DNA of 9,511 nucleotides from an uncultured Bacteroidota bacterium (GCA_903835145.1 CAILMA010000452.1:1-9511); one strand, 5' to 3'. Positions 1 to 6,660 are shown, counted from the stretch's first letter. Notes: generated by a model not told the origin, from the sequence alone. Numbers and translations: made by a program.

Positions 1-210
1 CATGTTACTCAATTTCAACTGAAAGTTATTATTATGGCAGCTGATTTTAACCGCACTACAATATGCTAAGACGTTGATTTTGAATAATTTAGGTAGTCAA
101 AATGTCCCCTTGACACTATTCCCAAAAATCCCAAACGAATATTGCAATAATTTTATTTCGCAGGCGTTTGTTTGAAGGTAGCGGCTTCCGAAAAATGGAA
201 TAAATAAAAT

Positions 211-241
211 TTTGCCATTTTAAAGTAAATTGCTATTTTTA
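211..241 (+). promoter_or_regulatory. Bacteroidota-type promoter of the peroxidase operon
   Basis: TTTG at 211-214 is followed after exactly 19 nt by TATTTTTA at 234-241. This fits the known Bacteroidota sigma-A consensus (TTTG near -33, TAnnTTTG near -7) at all but the last base. Transcription would start near 248, giving a leader of about 30 nt before the ATG at 280. A 7-bp inverted repeat, AAGTAAA (223-229) and TTTACTT (238-244), overlaps the -7 box and could be a regulator site. Nothing gene-like was seen in 1-210. Confidence 0.5.
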
Positions 242-279
242 CTTGCTACTACCGTTTTATTATTTAAAAACTACTATCT

Positions 280-1398
280 ATGAAGAAGGTAAGCCTGCTC
301 CTGTTTATCGTAACACTTGTGGTTGTTGCGGTTTCGTGCCATAAAAGTGCATCCGTACCATCGGGCACTGTGTACCTCGATTTGCCGGCATCGGCTGATA
401 AATACTTCGTACAAAACACCTATTTCACCGATTCCACGCCGAATATCAAGGCCACGCTCGGCAGGGTATTGTTTTATGATAGCCACCTTTCTGTAAATAA
501 TGCCATTGCCTGCGCATCCTGCCACAAGCAGGCCAATGCCTTTGCTGACGATGCTACTTTCAGCCTGGGTTTTGAAGGTAAGCTCACCCGCAGGAATTCT
601 AAAGGGATCCACAACATAGCAGGTGCTGATAGCTTTTTCAGCGTCGAGTTTATCAATGAGCCAGGTCAACCCCTGTTTTGGGATGGCCGCGAGCGCGTGC
701 TCTTCAACCTTGCCGACCGGCCTATTACCAACCACGTAGAAATGGGCATCACTGACCCCGATGTATTGCCTGTGAAGCTTGCAGCTTTGTCTTTTTACCC
801 TGAACTTTTCAAAAAGGCTTATGGCGATGCCTCCATTACTTCCAATAGAATTTCTGAGTGCCTCAGTATCTTCATGATGTCTATCAGGTCCAGTAGTTCG
901 CGCTATGAATTGTCGCTGAGAGGTGCACTTACGCTCAATAGTCAGGAGCAGATGGGTGAAAACCTTTTTATGGGTAAGTACAACTGCGACAACTGTCACC
1001 ACGTAAGGGGCAGTAACATTGGTATGTATTCCACTATCGACCTGAAGGATATTGGTCTTGACCAAACCTATGGCGACCTCGGCGCAGGAGCAGTATCAGG
1101 GCAGGCTACAGATAACGGTAAGTTCAGAACGCCAAGCCTCATCAATGTAGCACTTACCGCACCATACATGCACGATGGCCGTTTCAAGACGCTTGATGAA
1201 GTGATAGACCACTACAGCCATGGCATACAAAACAGCCCTAACCTCGATACTACATTCAAATCTACTGACGGTACGGCAGTGCAAATGAATATTCCTGATG
1301 AAGACAAAGCGGCGCTTATTGCCTTCCTCAATTCACTTACCGATTACACAACAGTAACCGACCCCAAATTTTCTAATCCATTCAAAGTCAAGAATTAA
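280..1398 (+). CDS. di-heme cytochrome c peroxidase / MauG-family lipoprotein
   Basis: This 372-residue protein belongs to the bacterial di-heme cytochrome c peroxidase/MauG family. Members reduce hydrogen peroxide, or oxidise other substrates, with electrons passed between two c-type hemes in the periplasm. Two heme-binding CxxCH motifs are visible: C78-A-S-C81-H82, followed by the family-typical NAFAD, and C236-D-N-C239-H240. Other family marks are FWDGR at 133-137, RTPSL at 283-287 and APYMHDG at 294-300, where Met298 is the likely axial ligand of the high-potential heme. The N-terminus is a lipoprotein signal (hydrophobic 4-18, AVSC ending at Cys20), so it is probably membrane-anchored on the periplasmic side. 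An in-frame TAA at 265-267 supports this ATG. The stop overlaps the start of the following barrel gene. The family assignment is secure. Whether it is a true peroxidase or a MauG-like oxidase with another substrate cannot be told. Confidence 0.93.
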   Translation: MKKVSLLLFIVTLVVVAVSCHKSASVPSGTVYLDLPASADKYFVQNTYFTDSTPNIKATLGRVLFYDSHLSVNNAIACASCHKQANAFADDATFSLGFEGKLTRRNSKGIHNIAGADSFFSVEFINEPGQPLFWDGRERVLFNLADRPITNHVEMGITDPDVLPVKLAALSFYPELFKKAYGDASITSNRISECLSIFMMSIRSSSSRYELSLRGALTLNSQEQMGENLFMGKYNCDNCHHVRGSNIGMYSTIDLKDIGLDQTYGDLGAGAVSGQATDNGKFRTPSLINVALTAPYMHDGRFKTLDEVIDHYSHGIQNSPNLDTTFKSTDGTAVQMNIPDEDKAALIAFLNSLTDYTTVTDPKFSNPFKVKN

Positions 1399-2111
1399 TG
1401 AAAAAACACCTTATTTCGGCTATCCTGCTCACGGGGATAGCGAGCACTTCTTTTGCCCAGTCGGGAGATGTTATGCAAGCTACAGCCACCACCAACAAGG
1501 GCGATAAAATGTTTGAACACCAGGTCGGTGTGCAGATCAATGGATTGATCAACCAGGTTTTTAATTTCAGCAATACTACCCCTGCTACAAGCACTAACCC
1601 CTACCTCCTTACCTACAACATCAACAGTGTAAAGTCGGGCTGGGGACTGCGGGTGGGTCTCGGTTATACCTACGGCGCTAACTCTACTAACAATGGTGTG
1701 AATACCAATACATCAAACATCAATGACGGCCACTTTAGGCTGGGTATAGAAAAACGGTTCAAGCTTGCAGACAACTGGACGGCAGGTGCGGGTGCTGACT
1801 TTGTATATAACACTAACAACGACAACACCACCGCAACAACTATTGCTTTCGACACCGTAACCACCACCACCAAGACTGTCGTATCCAGCTATGGCGGCGG
1901 GGTAATGGCATGGCTGAGGTACAATGTTACCAAGAATCTTACCATAGGCACAGAGACCAGTTTTTACTATACCACTGGCAAGCAAAAGATAACCATAGAC
2001 ATAAACAGTACCAACAGTACAACCCTGCAGCCACCTTCGGTTACTGACAATAAAGTATCTAATGGAGCCATAGCATTACCAATTGTGTTTTATCTGGCAG
2101 TCAAGTTTTAG
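1398..2111 (+). CDS. outer-membrane beta-barrel-like protein
   Basis: This 237-residue protein has a clear Sec signal peptide (KKH, hydrophobic ILLTGIAST, cleavage probably after SFA at residue 20). The mature part alternates short amphipathic segments such as VGVQINGL, WGLRVGLGYTYG, HFRLGIEKRF and WTAGAGADFVYN with Thr/Asn-rich loops. It ends in FYLAVKF with a terminal Phe, the usual signal for outer-membrane barrel assembly. Length and pattern suit a small barrel of perhaps 8-10 strands; I could not assign a specific family. Its ATG shares the A of the peroxidase stop (TAATG, 1396-1400), which suggests translational coupling and a shared role. A plausible but unproven reading is an outer-membrane partner of the heme lipoprotein. 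A strong terminator follows 52 nt after the stop. Low-complexity Thr/Asn stretches at about 139-161 are probably surface loops. Confidence 0.85.
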   Translation: MKKHLISAILLTGIASTSFAQSGDVMQATATTNKGDKMFEHQVGVQINGLINQVFNFSNTTPATSTNPYLLTYNINSVKSGWGLRVGLGYTYGANSTNNGVNTNTSNINDGHFRLGIEKRFKLADNWTAGAGADFVYNTNNDNTTATTIAFDTVTTTTKTVVSSYGGGVMAWLRYNVTKNLTIGTETSFYYTTGKQKITIDINSTNSTTLQPPSVTDNKVSNGAIALPIVFYLAVKF

Positions 2112-2163
2112 CACCTTTGGAACGATGAAAAACTCGCTTACAATTTGGCAAAATATATAAACG

Positions 2164-2206
2164 AAAAGTGCGCAAAGGATATGATATTTCTTTGCGCACT
2201 TTTTTT
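2164..2206 (+). terminator. strong intrinsic terminator
   Basis: A perfect 14-bp stem pairs AAAAGTGCGCAAAG (2164-2177) with CTTTGCGCACTTTT (2190-2203) around a 12-nt loop, and seven T residues run from 2200 to 2206. It ends the peroxidase/barrel operon. The A-run on the left arm could also let it work on the other strand, though no gene converges here. Confidence 0.9.
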
Positions 2207-2233
2207 GACACTGCAATGAAATAAAAATTAAAT

Positions 2234-2301
2234 GAACCTTTGCGGACAACGTTTTGGGTTCTGGCTTGTCCGGCGGCTTAGGTTCGTGCTTGCCCAACGT
2301 T
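2234..2301 (+). repeat. nested inverted repeat in the DUF1800 leader
   Basis: Two nested arms are visible: outer GAACCT (2234-2239) with AGGTTC (2280-2285), and inner CGGACAA (2243-2249) with TTGTCCG (2266-2272). A 10/12 direct repeat (GGTTCTGGCTTG at 2257-2268, GGTTCGTGCTTG at 2281-2292) and two copies of AACGTT (2248-2253, 2296-2301) lie in the same stretch. It could be a structured 5' leader, an operator or a decayed repeat. No known riboswitch class was recognised and there is no T-run after it. It sits 63-130 nt before the DUF1800 start. Confidence 0.35.
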
Positions 2302-2364
2302 AAATATCAGTAACACACTAAACTTTCAGTTGTAGTTTGCCGTCAAATCCCTAATATTATCTCT

Positions 2365-3798
2365 ATGGATTTGCTGCAGAAAAATAAGCTTTTGTATTCC
2401 CGGGCCGGTTTTGGCATAGCCCTGAGGGACTACCAGCAACCTCGCCCCATCGATGCCGCATTGGCTGACTTATTCCCGCTGGCTGCACCCACCGGCCTGG
2501 AGGCAGTAACTGAGGCCGACTGGCAGCAGTACAGCCCCGATGCCATGAAGGCCATGGGCAGCGAGGCCGATAAAAAAGAAAAGCAAAAGGAATTCAGGAA
2601 GCGCACCAAGGATATAAACCTGATGTGGCTACAGCAGATGGTTTATACCAGCTTCCCGCTCGTGGAAAAAACTGCGCTCTTTTGGCATGGGCACTTTGCC
2701 ACCCGCATCAACAATCCCTACTACGACCAGAAACTGCTGAATATACTGCGCAAAAATGCCCTCGGCAATTTTGGCGATATGCTGCGGCAGGTATCTAAAA
2801 GCTCGGCAATGCTGCAGTTTCTCAATAACCAGCAAAACAAAAAGCTGCATCCCAACGAGAATTTTGCACGCGAAGTTATGGAGCTCTTCACGCTGGGCCG
2901 CGGCCACTATACCGAAGAGGATATAAAGGAAGCAGCACGTGCATTCACCGGCTGGGCACATGATGGCAACGGCGATTTTGTGTTCAGGAAGCGGCAGCAT
3001 GATGACGGACTGAAAAAGTTTTTGGGGCGCGAAGGCTATTTTAATGGCGATGATATACTGAATATATTGCTGGAACAGAAACAGACCGCTGTATTCCTCA
3101 CCCAGAAGATATACCGCTACTTTGTGAGCGACGAAAAAACGGATGAAAAGCACGTGAAAGAGTTGGCAGCCAGCTTCTACAAAAGCAATTATGACATAGC
3201 GGCCTTGCTCAAGGAAATATTTACCGCCGACTGGTTTTATAAAGAAAGCGTAGCCGGGGCAAAGGTGAAGTCGCCGGTGGAGCTGATAGTGGGTTATCAG
3301 CGGTTGCTGCCCATGCAGTTTACCAATACAAAAACCCTGTATAGCCTGCAGCGCCTGCTGGGGCAGGTGCTGTTTGAGGCCCCGAATGTGGCCGGCTGGC
3401 CCGGCGGCAAAAACTGGATAGACAGCTCATCGCTCGTGGTGCGGATGCGCCTGCCGGAGGTGCTGCTGGCAACTCAGGACCTTGACCTGAGCCCCAAAGA
3501 TACCGACCCCGAGATGGGCGAAATGCACCACAACACCACCGAAATGCAGGAGGGTGCCAAGCCAACGAATATAAAAATGGCCCGCCCCGTTGTGGACTGG
3601 GATGCCTACCTCGCAGCCTGGGGCCAAACCAGGAAAGAAGACCTGCCCGCCCTGCTGGCTGACTACCTGCTGGTGCCCGGCATTACAGCGCAGCAGCTAC
3701 GCGAGACCATCTCGTTTGCCGATCATTTCACAGATACCGACTATATCCGCAGCCTCACTATTTTACTAATGGAACTGCCCGAATACCAGTTGGGGTAA
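2365..3798 (+). CDS. DUF1800 family protein
   Basis: This 477-residue protein carries the marks of the DUF1800 family (PF08811): LLYSRAGFG at 9-17, FWHGHF at 106-111, NENFAREVMELFTLG at 164-178, AARAFTGW at 190-197, KSPVELIVG at 302-310 and PNVAGWPGGKNWI at 340-352. The length is usual for the family, whose biochemical function is unknown. Members are found next to DUF1501 proteins in many Bacteroidota, Planctomycetota and Proteobacteria, as here, with 31 nt between the genes. No signal peptide or membrane segment is visible. The reading frame stays open upstream to a TAA at 2311-2313 but offers no ATG, GTG or TTG, so a missed N-terminal signal is unlikely. A Met/His-containing stretch around 384-408 (EMGEMHH, TTEMQEG) may be a flexible insert. 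It may act in the cytoplasm or be exported together with its Tat-targeted partner. Confidence 0.92.
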   Translation: MDLLQKNKLLYSRAGFGIALRDYQQPRPIDAALADLFPLAAPTGLEAVTEADWQQYSPDAMKAMGSEADKKEKQKEFRKRTKDINLMWLQQMVYTSFPLVEKTALFWHGHFATRINNPYYDQKLLNILRKNALGNFGDMLRQVSKSSAMLQFLNNQQNKKLHPNENFAREVMELFTLGRGHYTEEDIKEAARAFTGWAHDGNGDFVFRKRQHDDGLKKFLGREGYFNGDDILNILLEQKQTAVFLTQKIYRYFVSDEKTDEKHVKELAASFYKSNYDIAALLKEIFTADWFYKESVAGAKVKSPVELIVGYQRLLPMQFTNTKTLYSLQRLLGQVLFEAPNVAGWPGGKNWIDSSSLVVRMRLPEVLLATQDLDLSPKDTDPEMGEMHHNTTEMQEGAKPTNIKMARPVVDWDAYLAAWGQTRKEDLPALLADYLLVPGITAQQLRETISFADHFTDTDYIRSLTILLMELPEYQLG

Positions 3799-3829
3799 TC
3801 TTTTTTAATCGCTATAATCAGTCGTTTTT

Positions 3830-5029
3830 ATGCCTATTTCTCGTCGTAAGTTTATACAGGTTGGTTCGCTGGCAAGCGCCTCTCTTATGCTGCCGCAATT
3901 CCTCAGAGGCTTTCAGTACCAGGCGCCGGCGCAGCGCAGCAACCATAAAATACTCGTGGTGATACAGCTAAGCGGTGGTAACGACGGCCTGAATACCGTA
4001 GTGCCGTACCGCAATGACATCTACTACAAAAGCCGGCCAACACTGGCCCTACCTGCCGATAAAATACTTACCCTTACTGATGATACAGGGCTCAACCCCG
4101 CGCTAAAGGGACTGAAACAACAATATGATGACGGCCACCTGAGCATCATAAATGGCGTTGGCTACCCTGACCCCAACCGGTCGCACTTCAGGAGCATGGA
4201 CATATGGCAAACGGGGAGCACGGCGAGCGAAATGCTTACTACAGGCTGGCTGGGCCGATACCTCGACACCCGCTCTGCCGGGCAGCAGCACAATGCACTG
4301 GCGATAGAGGTAGATGATACCCTGAGCCTTGCACTAAAGGGCGACGAGCGCAGCGCACTTGCCGTGCAGAACATTGAGACCTTTCATGCTGCAGCCACCA
4401 CGCCCTATTTTAAGAAAATAGCCAGCCATGCCGATGAGCATGAAGAAAAACTCGCTGGCTACCTTTACAAAACGCTTGCCGAAACCACATCGGCATCAGA
4501 CTACTTGTACCAGATCAATAAAGTGAAGGCAACCGGGCAAACCTATCCCACAACAGGTATTGGCAAGCGCTTAAAAACCATAGGTGCGCTCATTAATGCG
4601 AATGCCGAAACACAAGTGTACTATGTATCGCACGGCAGTTTTGATACCCATGTGGGCCAGGCCGACCGCCAAACTCGGCTTTTTACCCAGCTCGATGATG
4701 CCCTGACGCCATTTATTGCCGACCTGAAGGCCAACGGGAAATTTGAAGACGTACTCATCATGACCTTTTCAGAGTTTGGCAGGCGCGTGGAGCAAAACGC
4801 CAGCAATGGCACCGACCACGGCACAGCAGGCAGCATGTTTATGATAGGCGGCAGCCTGAAAAAGCCCGGGCTTTACAACCCACTCCCTAATCTCAGCATG
4901 CTCGATGCCGGCGACCTGGAGCACTCTATAGACTTTAAGCAGGTATACACCACGGTGCTCGAAAAATGGCTGCAAGCCGATGGGAAGGCCGTGCTGGGCA
5001 GGCGGTACACGGGGTTGGATTTTATATAA
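3830..5029 (+). CDS. DUF1501 family protein with twin-arginine signal
   Basis: This 399-residue protein begins with a twin-arginine signal (SRRKFIQVG at 4-12, then a short hydrophobic stretch to about 22). It is therefore expected to be exported folded to the periplasm. Family motifs of DUF1501 (PF07394) are clear: IQLSGGNDGLNTVVPY at 45-60, NRSHFRSMDIWQTGS at 116-130, HGSFDTHVGQ at 268-277, FSEFGRRVEQNASNGTDHG at 313-331 and DFKQVYTTVLEKWL at 368-381. The conserved Asp/His residues (D52, H119, H268, D272, H274, D329, H330) resemble metal-site residues of the alkaline phosphatase/sulfatase superfamily, to which the family is considered related. No substrate is known. It follows the DUF1800 gene closely and surely shares its transcript. 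Its stop lies 24 nt from the end of the convergent unknown gene, with no separate terminator seen. Confidence 0.93.
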   Translation: MPISRRKFIQVGSLASASLMLPQFLRGFQYQAPAQRSNHKILVVIQLSGGNDGLNTVVPYRNDIYYKSRPTLALPADKILTLTDDTGLNPALKGLKQQYDDGHLSIINGVGYPDPNRSHFRSMDIWQTGSTASEMLTTGWLGRYLDTRSAGQQHNALAIEVDDTLSLALKGDERSALAVQNIETFHAAATTPYFKKIASHADEHEEKLAGYLYKTLAETTSASDYLYQINKVKATGQTYPTTGIGKRLKTIGALINANAETQVYYVSHGSFDTHVGQADRQTRLFTQLDDALTPFIADLKANGKFEDVLIMTFSEFGRRVEQNASNGTDHGTAGSMFMIGGSLKKPGLYNPLPNLSMLDAGDLEHSIDFKQVYTTVLEKWLQADGKAVLGRRYTGLDFI

Positions 5030-5053
5030 ACAGCCACCGATACCACCTGCAAA

Positions 5054-5866
5054 TCAAAAATTATTCTTTTCCCATTCGCGGAGCTGGAGTGTATAGTGTA
5101 TAAACCGCAGCTTGTATTGCAGGGCACCTACTTTTTCGCGGTTCTCCACCAGCTGTTCGGGGTTGTATTCGCCGTTAATGAAATCCCAGTGCTCGTTATA
5201 GTCGTTGAAGGAAAGCGGGTACTGCTCTACATCTTTGCGGGTGAGATAGGGGTCGTATGGGGCTGGCACAAATACCGGTGGTTTTTTATTCTCGCGCTTG
5301 TTGGCGCCTGCAGGTGCTGGCGCTGGTAATATTTCGTGCGGCAAGGGGGCATGCACCAGGGTAAAAACATCAGGCATCAGATCTATAGGTGTGGGTATTT
5401 TCTTCGGCACGAGATTGCCTGGAAAAGGGAAATCAGATGACTTTGATGCGGGGGAGTTGAGAGCGGGAAACAGAGCGGGAGCGAGGGAGTTGGGAGCGGG
5501 AAACAGAGCGGGAGCGGTGTTGTTGAGAGCGGTGTTGTCGGGGCTGGGGGGAGTTGTAAGTGAATCCGGGGAGGACTCACTGAGGTAATCCTGCAACATT
5601 CCACTGATTTTTGTACCGAGGCCTTTTTCTTTTTTATTGATGAACGACGTGAAGGAACGCAGCAGTTTTTGATGGTGGTAGCCCGCGCTTAGTTTTTCCA
5701 GTTTGTCGAGGCAGTTTACGAGTTTGCACAGGTTGGCAATTTCTTTGGCATCCGGGAACGGGAGTTCTGCTCTGCCACTGATGGCTTGTTGGAAGGCGAT
5801 AATCTGCAGGCAGAGGTTGCCTATGATAGCCGTGAGGCAGTGGTTTTCTGTTTTTGCGTTTTGCAT
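5054..5866 (-). CDS. hypothetical protein with Pro/Ala-rich linker
   Basis: I do not recognise this protein. Starting at the ATG at 5866-5864 it has 270 residues. Residues 1-97 look helical and Cys/Leu-rich (CLTAIIGNLCLQIIAF, EIANLCKLVNCLDKLEKL). Residues 98-205 are a Pro/Ala/Ser-rich linker containing two 11-residue repeats (APALFPAPNSL at 118-128, APALFPALNSP at 129-139). Residues 206-270 are charged and aromatic (YLTRKDVEQYPLSFNDYNEHWDF, LQYKLRFIHYTLQLREWE). No signal peptide or membrane segment is seen, so it is probably cytoplasmic. The frame extends to an ATG at 5932, but that codon lies inside a palindromic repeat upstream of the likely promoter, so I chose the inner start. It converges on DUF1501. 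Shorter open frames on the plus strand across this stretch look like by-products of the GC-rich repeats. Confidence 0.7.
   Translation of the reverse strand: MQNAKTENHCLTAIIGNLCLQIIAFQQAISGRAELPFPDAKEIANLCKLVNCLDKLEKLSAGYHHQKLLRSFTSFINKKEKGLGTKISGMLQDYLSESSPDSLTTPPSPDNTALNNTAPALFPAPNSLAPALFPALNSPASKSSDFPFPGNLVPKKIPTPIDLMPDVFTLVHAPLPHEILPAPAPAGANKRENKKPPVFVPAPYDPYLTRKDVEQYPLSFNDYNEHWDFINGEYNPEQLVENREKVGALQYKLRFIHYTLQLREWEKNNF
5453..5518. repeat. 33-bp tandem duplication inside the hypothetical gene
   Basis: Two adjacent 33-bp copies (5453-5485 and 5486-5518) match at 30 of 33 positions and share GAGCGGGAAACAGAGCGGGA. The period is a multiple of three and encodes the 11-residue repeat APALFPA(P/L)NS(L/P) on the minus strand, so the frame is kept. 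It looks like a recent linker expansion. Confidence 0.85.
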
Positions 5867-5885
5867 GGCGTTAAGTTTTACCACA

Positions 5886-5914
5886 CAAAATTGTGCTTGC
5901 CGCACGAGCCCAAA
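5886..5914 (-). promoter_or_regulatory. possible promoter of the hypothetical gene
   Basis: Read on the minus strand, TTTG at 5914-5911 is followed after 17 nt by CAATTTTG at 5893-5886, seven of eight matches to the Bacteroidota -7 box TAnnTTTG. The expected transcription start (about 5881) would leave a leader of about 15 nt before the ATG at 5866. Spacing is at the short end of the usual range, so support is moderate. Confidence 0.35.
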
Positions 5915-5930
5915 AAACCGGAGTTTTATC

Positions 5931-5974
5931 ATGGTACACTTTCTGTACTATCATGGTACCGTTTTCTGTACCAT
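5931..5974 (-). promoter_or_regulatory. tandem palindromic operator-like sites
   Basis: Two copies of a spaced palindrome lie head to tail: ATGGTAC, 7 nt, GTACTAT (5931-5951) and ATGGTAC, 8 nt, GTACCAT (5953-5974). The spacer carries TTTCT in both, and the flanking TATC is also repeated, giving a period of 22 bp (about two helical turns). They sit immediately upstream of the candidate promoter of the minus-strand hypothetical gene, about 65-110 nt from its start. This placement and spacing suit cooperative binding of a dimeric regulator. No T-run follows, so a terminator is unlikely. Confidence 0.5.
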
Positions 5975-6101
5975 CATAAAAAATAGTTTGCGGCTTAGAT
6001 AATTTTTTAGCGATTGTTAGCATTTGATTATCAGCTTTTAAGAGTTATGAATTACTTGCCTCACTGTGGCGGGTGAGTTGGATTGTTTTTTTGGTAGAGA
6101 G

Positions 6102-6124
6102 GGAAGCATTCCGTCCTCAACGGG
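6102..6124 (+). repeat. hairpin motif C, left copy
   Basis: GGAAGCATTCCG followed by TCCTCAACGGG matches the motif at 6664-6685, where GGAAGCATTCCG is followed by GCTGTACGGG. The arms GGAA and TTCC pair around GCA, and an outer GAGG (6099-6102)/CCTC (6115-6118) pairing is also possible. This left copy has lost most of the longer stem seen on the right. Confidence 0.5.
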
Positions 6125-6152
6125 TTGCTGAATTGTATATTTTTGATAGGTT

Positions 6153-6205
6153 TCGCAAGCGGACGCTTGCTATCAAAAGGACGCAGCGAGACGCTGCGAC
6201 CAGTG
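6153..6205 (+). repeat. double-hairpin repeat, left copy
   Basis: This 53-bp element contains two compact perfect hairpins: GCAAGCG-GA-CGCTTGC (6155-6170) and CGCAGCG-AGA-CGCTGCG (6182-6198). It ends in GACCAGTG and matches the copy at 6584-6636 at 48 of 53 positions in the same orientation. Outside the first hairpin, TTTTGATA (6141-6148) pairs with TATCAAAA (6171-6178), lengthening the stem. The size and twin-hairpin layout resemble REP/BIME-type intergenic elements, but no mobilising transposase is in view. Confidence 0.75.
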
Positions 6206-6212
6206 AGCGTTG

Positions 6213-6548
6213 CAGTCGAAAGTAGATAGTACTTAGTCGAAAGTCCCGACGTGTGTATTTTAAGTAGAAAGTAGATAGTACTTAGTAGAAAGTCCCGATG
6301 TGGGTATTTTAAGTAGAAAGTAGTTAGTACTTAGTACTTAGTACTTAGTCGAAAGTCCCGATGTGTGTATTTTAAGTAGAAAGTAGATAGTACTTAGTAG
6401 AAAGTCCCGATGTGTGTATTTTAAGTAGAAAGTAGTTAGTACTTAGCAGTTAGTATTTAGTAGAAAGTCCCGGTGTGTGTATTTTAAGTAGAAAGTAGTT
6501 AGTACTTAGTAGTTAGTACTTAGTCGAAAGTCCCGATGTGTGTGTGGT
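6213..6548. repeat. tandem array of six 49- or 63-bp units
   Basis: Six head-to-tail units lie at 6213-6261 (49 bp), 6262-6310 (49), 6311-6373 (63), 6374-6422 (49), 6423-6485 (63) and 6486-6548 (63). Each starts with AAGTAGAAAGTAG or a close variant and ends with AAAGTCCCGATGTGTGTAT plus T residues; the last unit's end is degraded. The 14-bp length difference equals two extra copies of a 7-bp submotif (TTAGTAC or a variant) in the middle of the long units. Units 2 and 4 differ at one of 49 bases. There are no unique spacers, so this is not CRISPR, and frequent TAG triplets argue against coding on the plus strand. Confidence 0.9.
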
Positions 6549-6583
6549 TAGATAAAGTGAAATTAGCGAGCTTAGTATATGTG

Positions 6584-6636
6584 TCGCAAGCGGACGCTTG
6601 CTATTAAAGGGATGCAGCAAGCCGCTGCGACCAGTG
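6584..6636 (+). repeat. double-hairpin repeat, right copy
   Basis: This is the second 53-bp copy, in the same orientation as 6153-6205, with 5 differences. The first hairpin GCAAGCG-GA-CGCTTGC (6586-6601) is intact. The second is weaker, with arms GCAGC (6614-6618) and GCTGC (6624-6628). It lies 36 bp beyond the end of the tandem array. The left copy ends 8 bp before the array begins. Confidence 0.75.
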
Positions 6637-6660
6637 TAGTTTGTTCCTGGCTGGTGTGTA

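Noticed and set aside
1..3. A minus-strand ATG exactly at the left edge that might start a divergent gene
   Set aside because: No coding sequence is visible in the window and no good minus-strand promoter was found in 4-120.
274..1065. A 263-codon open frame on the minus strand
   Set aside because: It lies wholly opposite the peroxidase gene, whose heme motifs fix the plus-strand frame, and its product shows no domain, signal or motif.
5096..5588. Two overlapping open frames on the plus strand opposite the hypothetical gene
   Set aside because: They are short and rich in Gly/Ala/Arg from the GC-rich repeats. The minus-strand frame is longer and continuous, and has a promoter-like region and operator sites before its start.
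5867..5932. A 22-residue N-terminal extension of the minus-strand hypothetical protein
   Set aside because: The upstream ATG lies inside the palindromic repeat and ahead of the candidate promoter. The internal ATG at 5866 is better placed.
6213..6548. Regular repeats that might be a CRISPR array
   Set aside because: Units abut directly with no unique spacers, differ in length by a submotif expansion, and no cas genes are nearby.
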